From positions 1 to 6,323 of the forward strand of contig DATECS010000084.1 in NCBI GenBank assembly GCA_035286785.1: a DNA stretch of 6,323 nt, read 5' to 3'. The notes under the pieces are model-generated. The model was given only the letters and a program-made list of their open reading frames with translations. It ran no database searches and had not been told where the DNA came from. Positions within the stretch are counted from its first letter, which is position 1. The number at the start of each line of letters is the position of its first letter. The position numbers and the translations under genes are program-made. This DNA comes from UBA11386 sp035286785 (GTDB lineage Bacteria; Planctomycetota; Planctomycetia; Pirellulales; Thermoguttaceae). This document shows positions 1 to 4,619 of the stretch, piece by piece.

Positions 1-1295
1 TCGAGGGCGAAAGCGTCGGAGAGGTCTTGATGAAACACCTCACCGCGAAGCCCGACGTGTCAATGCTCGCCGAACCCTATCGGAGCGTGATCGCCCGGGC
101 GTTGGAGAAAGACCCCGAAAAACGCTTCGCGTCGGTCGAGGAAATGGTGGCCCAGTTGCCCGTGGACCGTTCCCCGCATCGCATCCCGAACGCCCGAATC
201 CCGGGTGCCACTGGCTCCGCCAGTGCGCAAGCGGCAAAGGGTTCCAACGGGCAAAACGCCATCGAGCCGCCGATCGTCGCCACCCGGGTCGACGAAGAGC
301 CCATCCTGCGCGAACTCCGCCGGCTGCTCAACGATCTGCGTCACTGGTGGCGAGGGCTCAACGGCGGTATGCAGACGGCGATGATCGTCGTCGGCGCGCT
401 CTGTTTTGTCTTCGCCGGCGAGATGATAATTCCGCTCGCCGTCCTGGCAATCATTGTCTACGGCGTCTATCGGGTCATCCGGGCGATTGTGCTGGCCGGC
501 AGTTCATCGTCGAGCCGCGTGCGTAACGCCACCATTTCTGCTCCGTGTGCCACTGGCTCCGCCAGTGCTCAAGCGGCCAATGGTTCTCCGACAGGCTCCG
601 CGCGAAAACAATACCGCCGCCCGCGACCTCATGAAGTACCCGTCCGGGCTTTGATCGTCAAACCGCCCGTCGCGCGAACGGCCGATCTGTTGGGCTCGAT
701 GCTGCTTGCCGCGCTGATAGTGGGAATCATGACGTTGGTGAGCGCCGCCGTCACCGCCGCGCTCTCCTGGAGCGTGCCGACCGAAGTGTTCGCGTATATT
801 CTGTTGGTGAGCATCGCGGGCACTTGGGCCATTCTCGTGCCGGCGAAGTTCTGGGAAGGCACGAACGGCGACGTGACGGTCCGCCGGCTGGTGATGATGA
901 CCTTGGGCGTCGGGCTCGGCGCGTTCGCCTGGGGCGTCATGCGGTGGCTGACCGTGGCGCCCGGCCAGATTCAGCAGTTTCCCGAGCCGCACTACGCCCT
1001 TCCGCTTCACTCGTATCTCGGCGGCCGCGATCCGTTTTCGCTTTCAACGTGCGTGGTCGTGTTCGGTACGCTGATGCTGTTGGTGCGTTGGTGGCGTCAG
1101 GCCGACCCGTTGCGCGGCTCGCGAATGAGCCTCTGGCTCATGGCCACGAGCATGTTCGCCGCGCTGCTGGTCGCCCTGGTGTGGCAGGCCCACGGCTGGT
1201 CGCTGGTGACCATCGCGGGCATCACGTCGCTGGCCGTCCAGTTGGCAAGTCCCTGGGTCAATCCGCGTGTGCGACAGCCGGACGTGGAAGCATAG
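1..1295 (+). CDS. Ser/Thr protein kinase with C-terminal multi-span membrane domain (5' end missing)
   Basis: The reading frame is open from base 3, so the gene starts outside the window; the TTG at 27 is internal. The first ~50 residues match the end of a eukaryotic-type Ser/Thr kinase domain, including the subdomain XI pattern ALEKDPEKRF with its conserved Arg. ATP-binding and catalytic loops lie off the left edge. Counting from the TTG, a linker (45-115) is followed by a membrane hairpin (~117-151), a second linker (152-218), and six more likely spans (~221-246, 254-273, 287-307, 338-354, 367-386, 391-409). Arg/Lys-rich loops fit a cytoplasmic kinase and cytoplasmic C-terminus. The motif LVPAKFWEG after the fourth span is one I associate with planctomycete kinase tails (recall only). 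Both linkers contain the same repeat-encoded peptide, ATGSASAQAA. The stop lies 12 bases before the next start, so the genes are probably co-translated. The trigger and targets are unknown. Confidence 0.88.
   Translation, partial: EGESVGEVLMKHLTAKPDVSMLAEPYRSVIARALEKDPEKRFASVEEMVAQLPVDRSPHRIPNARIPGATGSASAQAAKGSNGQNAIEPPIVATRVDEEPILRELRRLLNDLRHWWRGLNGGMQTAMIVVGALCFVFAGEMIIPLAVLAIIVYGVYRVIRAIVLAGSSSSSRVRNATISAPCATGSASAQAANGSPTGSARKQYRRPRPHEVPVRALIVKPPVARTADLLGSMLLAALIVGIMTLVSAAVTAALSWSVPTEVFAYILLVSIAGTWAILVPAKFWEGTNGDVTVRRLVMMTLGVGLGAFAWGVMRWLTVAPGQIQQFPEPHYALPLHSYLGGRDPFSLSTCVVVFGTLMLLVRWWRQADPLRGSRMSLWLMATSMFAALLVALVWQAHGWSLVTIAGITSLAVQLASPWVNPRVRQPDVEA
205..245 (+). repeat. Intragenic palindromic repeat, copy 1
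   Basis: The first 22 bases are identical to those at 547-568, and similarity continues with a few mismatches for about 20 more. The core at 209-225 is a perfect hairpin: CACTGGC, loop TCC, GCCAGTG. It lies in frame in the linker between kinase and first membrane span and encodes ATGSASAQAA. The spacing to copy 2 is 342 bases, a multiple of three, so both copies give the same peptide. It looks like a dispersed genomic repeat tolerated in a flexible linker. Confidence 0.85.
547..587 (+). repeat. Intragenic palindromic repeat, copy 2
   Basis: Second copy of the repeat at 205-245, in the same orientation and frame, again encoding ATGSASAQAA, now in the cytoplasmic linker after the membrane hairpin. 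The palindromic core is 551-567 (7-base arms, TCC loop). Differences from copy 1 include T for G at 569, C for A at 578 and T for G at 581, so the copies have diverged outside the palindrome while the palindrome has stayed identical. Confidence 0.85.
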
Positions 1296-1299
1296 GAGG
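1294..1299 (+). promoter_or_regulatory. Shine-Dalgarno AGGAGG overlapping the kinase stop codon
   Basis: A perfect AGGAGG lies 8 bases before the ATG at 1308. Its first two bases are the last two bases of the kinase TAG stop (1293-1295). This fixes the start of the membrane protein; the out-of-frame ATG at 1303 is too close. The overlap suggests translational coupling. None of the other starts in the window has a comparable site. Confidence 0.85.
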
Positions 1300-1307
1300 C
1301 ACATGTC

Positions 1308-2588
1308 ATGACGATTTTTGAACTGATCTTCATCATCGGCATGGTCACAGCCTTCACGATTCTGGCGATGGGACCGAAGTCCCGAAAACCCACGCTTTTA
1401 GCGTTGGGCATCCTGGCGGGCGCGGCCGGCGCCGTGGTATTGGCTCGATCGGGCCTGCTGGCCTTCGTGGAGCGGCCGAGTAGCTGGTTCGCGATAGGTT
1501 TCCTGGCGATCATTGCCCTGGCCATCGGCTCGGTCGCCGCGCTGATCGCCAACCCAAAAACACGGCCCTGGGGCATTGGGCTGCTGGTCGTGCCGGTGGT
1601 GTTGATCGTAGTTCTGCCACTTGTTGGCGTATTATCTTACAGACATGCGTCCCACGATTTCAGTTGGCAACAAAACCAGGAACGGATGCGTCGGGACGAG
1701 GCCACGACTCAACTGCGAGAAATGGGCGAGGTGTTTGTCTCCGATCATCAACCGGCGGTTGGCATGGAACCACGTAGGCCGGGTCGTGACCCGGCGAAAG
1801 AGACGGCCAAAGACTCCCCAAAACCTCCCGAACCCGTTGCGACATCCGTCGAGACGGCTCCCAAGACATCCACGACCAAGAAGATCGCCCCCACCGACAA
1901 TCGCCCCGCCTGGATCGACGCCGAGCCCGGCATGGTCGGTGGCGCGTATCATTGCACGGCCACCGTCGGACCGTATACGACGCGCATCGAATGCGATCGG
2001 GCGTTGCCCAACGAACTCCGCCGCGCGGTGGCCGAGTACGTCGATCTCTACCTCGGGCCCGAGGCCAAATATCGCCGTCAGGTGCAATTGCCCGACGACT
2101 ATGTGACGCAAAATGTCGTCAAGGCGACCTGGGAGGAAACCAGGCAAACCACGGTCGGCCCGATGAAGCTGCTCCACGTCCTGCTGGCCTTCGACCAGAA
2201 GACGTTCGCCCTGATCAAAAACGAACATGATCGAATCCGGGCCGAAGAGCGAATGCTCCAAGCCGCCCTGGCCTTGGGCGGCGTGCTGGCCGTGCTGCTG
2301 ATCGCTTTCGCCGTGGTGAAGACGGACGTCGTGACCAAGGGGGCCTATCGCCAATACATGTGGTTGGCCGTCGGCGCGGCGGTGTTGACCATGTGTTTCG
2401 GGTCGATAGTACTTGCCGCTCCCGGTTATGAAAAAATGAGTGTCTTCCTGACAGGAGGAGTCACCCTGGGCGGTCCCGGCATCGCCTTGACGATTATGAA
2501 GAAGACTCGTCGATTCGGTCTGGCGCTGCTGGCGGCATTGTTTCTCGGGAGTTTGACGCTGCTGGCAATAGGTGAAAAAGCGTGGTAA
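1308..2588 (+). CDS. Polytopic membrane protein of unknown function with a central soluble domain
   Basis: I cannot name a function. The 426 residues show four N-terminal spans (~4-21, 29-50, 60-81, 89-110), a long soluble segment (111-315) and four C-terminal spans (~316-337, 349-372, 376-396, 403-421). Positively charged loops MGPKSRKP, ANPKTRP, VKTDVVTKGAYR and MKKTRR fit the cytoplasmic side, which places both ends and the soluble segment outside the cytoplasm. That segment has a Lys/Pro/Thr-rich linker (~155-197), then a compact domain (~198-312) that begins RPAWIDAEPG and contains Cys216 and Cys229, possibly a disulfide. I recall similar proteins, with the KTD-x6-Y pattern after the fifth span, as uncharacterised planctomycete proteins. 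The strong ribosome site overlapping the kinase stop implies a stoichiometric partner, perhaps a sensor, for the kinase; this is inference. Confidence 0.87.
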   Translation: MTIFELIFIIGMVTAFTILAMGPKSRKPTLLALGILAGAAGAVVLARSGLLAFVERPSSWFAIGFLAIIALAIGSVAALIANPKTRPWGIGLLVVPVVLIVVLPLVGVLSYRHASHDFSWQQNQERMRRDEATTQLREMGEVFVSDHQPAVGMEPRRPGRDPAKETAKDSPKPPEPVATSVETAPKTSTTKKIAPTDNRPAWIDAEPGMVGGAYHCTATVGPYTTRIECDRALPNELRRAVAEYVDLYLGPEAKYRRQVQLPDDYVTQNVVKATWEETRQTTVGPMKLLHVLLAFDQKTFALIKNEHDRIRAEERMLQAALALGGVLAVLLIAFAVVKTDVVTKGAYRQYMWLAVGAAVLTMCFGSIVLAAPGYEKMSVFLTGGVTLGGPGIALTIMKKTRRFGLALLAALFLGSLTLLAIGEKAW

Positions 2589-2620
2589 CATCATGGGCAA
2601 GGTCGAAATCCCGACCGGCG

Positions 2621-2660
2621 AATTTCAAATCTGAGATCTCAAATCTCAAATCTCAAATTT
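2621..2660 (+). repeat. AT-rich TCTCAAA-type dispersed repeat, copy 1
   Basis: An AT-rich tract built from repeated AAATCTC units in an otherwise GC-rich region. It starts with AATTT and ends with AAATTT, and contains the perfect 10-base palindrome TGAGATCTCA (2632-2641). It fills most of the gap between the membrane protein stop and the four-helix-bundle start, ending 33 bases before that ATG. Related tracts occur at 2975-3001 and 3230-3261. I recall such tracts scattered through environmental bacterial genomes, giving peptides such as LKSQISNLKS when translated. Confidence 0.8.
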
Positions 2661-2693
2661 ATCCCCCAACATCGAGAAGCGGATTTTCACGAG

Positions 2694-3203
2694 ATGAAAT
2701 ACGAGCGATTCGAGGATCTGCCGGTCTGGAAAGCAGCCATTGATTTGGCCCGAGGAGTCTATAGTCTGACTCGCGATCGTTTCTTCGCTCAACCGGGCGA
2801 CTTGCGGGATCAGCTCCGCCGCGCCGCCTTGAGCGTGTCGAACAACATCGCCGAGGGTTTCGAACGCGGCTCGACGGCGGAGTTATTGGCGTTTCTTTAC
2901 ATTGCTCGCGGATCGGCCGGTGAAGTCCGTTCGATGCTCCATTTCGTCGGCGGAATTCAAGAAGCCGTTCATCTGAAATCTCAAATCTCAAATTTGAAAT
3001 CCCTTGCCGAAGGCTGCTCGCGGCAGATTCGTGCCTGGGCCGATAGCCTGCAAAATTCGGATATTAAAGGGCAACGCCACCTGACCACGCAGGCACACAA
3101 TCATTATCAGCAACAGAAGAGGGCGGCCGCGTTTCGACGACAAATTAAGCAATCGCTCCACGAATCCAACCCAGATCTCTGGCCGCATCCCGACGAACAG
3201 TGA
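2694..3203 (+). CDS. Four-helix-bundle protein (23S rRNA intervening-sequence protein family)
   Basis: The first ~85 residues fit the family: F-x2-LPVWKAA near the start, SLTRDRF, LRDQLRRAALSVSNNIAEGFERGS (38-60) and ELLAFLYIARGSAGEVRSML (63-82). The NIAEG core is the clearest mark. Relatives were first noted in intervening sequences of 23S rRNA genes, and Avd of diversity-generating retroelements has the same fold; most members have no known role, and no rRNA or reverse transcriptase is visible here. At 169 residues it is longer than the usual ~110-130. Two things add length: residues 94-103 (LKSQISNLKS) are encoded by a dispersed repeat in the connector before the last helix, and a polar tail follows ~130. 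The likely fourth helix is ~104-122. The ATG lacks a good ribosome site. The stop codon lies inside a palindrome. Confidence 0.85.
   Translation: MKYERFEDLPVWKAAIDLARGVYSLTRDRFFAQPGDLRDQLRRAALSVSNNIAEGFERGSTAELLAFLYIARGSAGEVRSMLHFVGGIQEAVHLKSQISNLKSLAEGCSRQIRAWADSLQNSDIKGQRHLTTQAHNHYQQQKRAAAFRRQIKQSLHESNPDLWPHPDEQ
2975..3001 (+). repeat. AT-rich TCTCAAA-type repeat, copy 2, inside the four-helix-bundle gene
   Basis: This tract carries the same repeated TCTCAAA units as 2621-2660 but lies within a coding region, in frame, encoding residues 94-103 (LKSQISNLKS). Its right side continues into ATCCCTTGC, also found at the right side of copy 3 (3258-3266), so the mobile or copied unit may be longer than the AT-rich part. 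The base composition contrasts sharply with the surrounding codons. Confidence 0.8.
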
Positions 3204-3214
3204 CGCAAGCGTCA
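3201..3214. repeat. Palindrome TGACGCAAGCGTCA over a stop codon
   Basis: A perfect palindrome with 6-base arms (TGACGC, GCGTCA) and an AA loop. Its first three bases are the TGA stop of the four-helix-bundle gene. It could be one more short palindromic repeat that supplied a new end to the gene. No T-run follows, so it does not look like a terminator. Confidence 0.6.
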
Positions 3215-3229
3215 GCCGTACGCCTCGGC

Positions 3230-3261
3230 AATCTCAAATCTCAGATCTCAAATCTCAGATC
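3230..3261 (+). repeat. AT-rich TCTCAAA-type dispersed repeat, copy 3
   Basis: A third tract of alternating TCTCAAA and TCTCAGA units. It ends 11 bases before the ATG of the sigma factor, so it occupies the place of its ribosome site and leader. The TGAGAT-type sub-palindrome is present here as CAGATCTCA. The downstream ATCCCTTGC matches the flank of copy 2. Confidence 0.8.
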
Positions 3262-3272
3262 CCTTGCTCCCC

Positions 3273-3923
3273 ATGCCCTCTCCCAGCCAAACCGACGAAC
3301 TCCTGATCGACCGCATTCGGGCGAAGGACGCCGATGCCTGGACCGAATTGATCGCGCGGTTCGAGGGACGTCTGCTCGCGTTCGTTCGCAGCCGGGCCAA
3401 CAGCCGTCAGGCGGCCGAGGACATTGTCCAAGAAACGTTCATCGGGTTTTTGACGAGTCTGCCGAACTACGACAAGCGGCGGTCGTTGGAGGGCTACCTG
3501 TTTTCGATCGCCGCGCACAAGCTGACCGACCATCTGCGCCGCGAGGGACGCCGGCCGACGATCCCCTTGACGGGTAGCTCGGACGGCAGCGGCACGAGCT
3601 GGGAACAGCCCGGCAGCGACCGGCCGGCCAGCAGCATCCTGCGGAGCGACGAGCGCCGCCACATTGAGGAAGCGGCCCTGGTCGAGGGCATCCGTCAGCA
3701 AATCGACCGCTGGCGACGTCGCGGCGATTGGCTCAAACTCAAATGCATCGAACTGGTCATCGTCCGCGGCTGGGCCAACAAGGACGCCGCCGAGGAACTG
3801 GACGTCTCGGAGCAAACCGTGGCCAACCATAAATTCCAATTCCTCGCCAGCCTCCGCAGCGCCGTCCGCCGCCAGGATCTGCCCGAGGAAGTCTTTCCCG
3901 AGTTATATCAAACGGAGAGTTGA
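3273..3923 (+). CDS. ECF-type RNA polymerase sigma factor (sigma-70 family)
   Basis: 216 residues from the ATG at 3273. A TTG at 3264 would add three residues but lies in repeat-flank sequence, so I prefer the ATG. Region 2 spans ~19-90, with the region 2.2-like AEDIVQETFIGFL (48-60) and GYLFSIAAHKLTDHLRR (74-90) for -10 recognition. A Gly/Ser-rich linker (91-128) is longer than in most ECF factors. Region 4 (~134-198) has a helix-turn-helix in ANKDAAEELDVSEQTV (168-183) for -35 binding. There is no region 1 or 3, as usual for ECF sigmas. It should direct RNA polymerase to a specific promoter set in response to an unknown cue. The small zinc-finger-like gene downstream is its probable regulator. 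No Shine-Dalgarno precedes the start, where a repeat lies instead. Confidence 0.92.
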   Translation: MPSPSQTDELLIDRIRAKDADAWTELIARFEGRLLAFVRSRANSRQAAEDIVQETFIGFLTSLPNYDKRRSLEGYLFSIAAHKLTDHLRREGRRPTIPLTGSSDGSGTSWEQPGSDRPASSILRSDERRHIEEAALVEGIRQQIDRWRRRGDWLKLKCIELVIVRGWANKDAAEELDVSEQTVANHKFQFLASLRSAVRRQDLPEEVFPELYQTES

Positions 3924-3960
3924 ACAATTTTGGAACCACAGATGGACACAGATGAACACA

Positions 3961-3984
3961 GATAAGTAGATAAGTAGATAAGTA
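3961..3984 (+). repeat. Tandem repeat, three units of GATAAGTA
   Basis: Three perfect head-to-tail copies of the 8-base unit GATAAGTA. The first four bases overlap the end of the left outer arm of the composite, and the following palindrome begins two bases after the last unit. It probably arose by slippage at the junction of two repeats. Confidence 0.85.
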
Positions 3985-3985
3985 G

Positions 3986-4003
3986 GGTGCGTCTGGACGC
4001 ACC
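3986..4003. repeat. Short palindrome GGTGCGTC-TG-GACGCACC
   Basis: Perfect 8-base arms with a 2-base loop, inside the composite at 3932-4106. Only one copy is in the window. Its compact design matches the other short palindromes here although the sequence differs. Confidence 0.75.
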
Positions 4004-4013
4004 AATCAAACAA

Positions 4014-4072
4014 GTAGGTCAGGCTGTGCCTGACGAAAAAATACTGTTCGTGTCAGGCACAGCCTGACCTAC
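4014..4072. repeat. Inverted pair of 21-base repeats, each itself palindromic
   Basis: The arms 4014-4034 and 4052-4072 are perfect reverse complements, separated by 17 bases. Each arm contains its own palindrome: GTCAGGC/GCCTGAC-type arms around TGT (4018-4034) or ACA (4052-4068). The RNA can therefore fold either as one long stem or as two small hairpins. I recall this motif as a dispersed repeat in planctomycete-like genomes; not checked. Confidence 0.88.
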
Positions 4073-4133
4073 CTATCGGTGTTAATCTGTGTCCATCTGT
4101 GGTTCCCATTCCCGAAGTGCCGAGTGACCGACC

Positions 4134-4529
4134 ATGACCAAGCCACGTCAGACGGAACTGGAAGCGTATCTCGACGAGGCCCTGCCGCCGGACGAGATGG
4201 CCCGGATCGAGCACGCGCTACGGCGTCATCCCGAGTGCGTCGAGCAGCTCGCCGCGATCAACGCGCGGCGCGACGCGGGCGTCCACACGCTCGGCGAGAT
4301 CTGGCGACGTCACCGGCTGAGCTGCCCCTCGCGCGACCAGTTGGGGAGTTATCTGCTCGGCGCGTTGCCCGATGAGCCGGCCGACCACGTCGCGTTTCAC
4401 GTCGAGGTGATGGGTTGCCGCTGGTGCCAGGCAAGCCTCGATGATCTTCGCCGGAAGGAGGCCGAGTCGCCCGAGATTGTCCAGACGCGGCGGCGGAAAT
4501 ATTTCGCGTCGAGCGCGGGCTATTTGTAA
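4134..4529 (+). CDS. Small soluble zinc-finger-like protein, probable anti-sigma factor
   Basis: 131 residues. An in-frame TGA at 4125-4127 makes the ATG at 4134 the first usable start. Residues 7-40 (ELEAYLDEALPPDEMARIEHAL, then HPEC) resemble the N-terminal helices of zinc-binding anti-sigma domains. A second part (~62-108) holds Cys64, His85, His89, Cys95 and Cys98. Cys64, His89, Cys95 and Cys98 resemble the ZAS zinc site, with the usual ~24-residue gap from first Cys to His, but His and Cys are five residues apart rather than three. No membrane span follows, so it should be cytoplasmic. I recall similar proteins next to planctomycete ECF genes. It lies 210 bases after the sigma gene in the same direction, separated by the composite repeat. 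Sigma binding is inferred; it could instead act on DNA or another regulator. Confidence 0.82.
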   Translation: MTKPRQTELEAYLDEALPPDEMARIEHALRRHPECVEQLAAINARRDAGVHTLGEIWRRHRLSCPSRDQLGSYLLGALPDEPADHVAFHVEVMGCRWCQASLDDLRRKEAESPEIVQTRRRKYFASSAGYL

Positions 4530-4543
4530 AAAGAACCGTACTC

Positions 4544-4607
4544 CTCACGCTCCGCGTGAGGTCATGACGGACTTGAATTTCAGAAGAGACATCACGCGGA
4601 GCGTGAT
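4544..4607. repeat. Two facing short palindromes between convergent genes
   Basis: Hairpin 1 is CTCACGC-TCC-GCGTGAG (4544-4560) and hairpin 2 is ATCACGC-GGA-GCGTGAT (4591-4607). They are inverted copies of one motif, so their central 15 bases can also pair with each other across 30 bases. The perfect palindrome GTCATGAC (4561-4568) directly follows hairpin 1. The site between the two stop codons would suit a bidirectional terminator, but no T-run directly follows either hairpin; on the minus strand five T's occur at 4532-4528, 11 bases past hairpin 1. I therefore class it as a repeat with a possible termination role. Confidence 0.75.
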
Positions 4608-4619
4608 GAATACGAATAG

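Larger units (their letters stand above)
3932..4106. repeat. Nested composite palindrome between sigma factor and zinc-finger gene
   Basis: The outer arms at 3932-3964 and 4074-4106 are inverted copies: the outermost 22 bases pair perfectly, and 31 of 33 pair overall. They contain CACAGATGGACACAGAT, which I recall as a widespread dispersed repeat giving peptides like WTQMNTDK. Inside lie three further elements: an 8-base tandem repeat (3961-3984), a short palindrome (3986-4003) and a second inverted pair (4014-4072). Together they take up most of the 210-base gap. Transcribed, the segment could fold into a long stem. It may lower read-through into the downstream gene, but no T-run follows. 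Confidence 0.88.

Noticed and set aside
27..29. TTG at 27 as the start of the first gene
   Set aside because: The frame is open to the left edge and the residues before it (EGESVGEVL) continue a kinase domain, so the gene begins outside the window.
1632..2600. 322-codon open frame on the minus strand opposite the membrane protein gene
   Set aside because: The product is His/Gly/Arg/Gln-rich and unlike a folded protein, while the plus strand encodes clear membrane spans with a strong ribosome site.
2601..2616. GGTCG/CGACC hairpin after the membrane protein stop as a terminator
   Set aside because: The stem is only five base pairs and no T-run follows; such a stem is common by chance in GC-rich DNA.
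2694..3203. Four-helix-bundle gene as part of a diversity-generating retroelement or an rRNA intervening sequence
   Set aside because: No reverse transcriptase, template/variable repeat pair or 23S rRNA sequence is visible around it; family membership alone does not support either role.
2621..3261. The three TCTCAAA tracts as a CRISPR array
   Set aside because: The units are short, internally repetitive and unevenly spaced with a gene between them; there are no uniform spacers and no cas genes.
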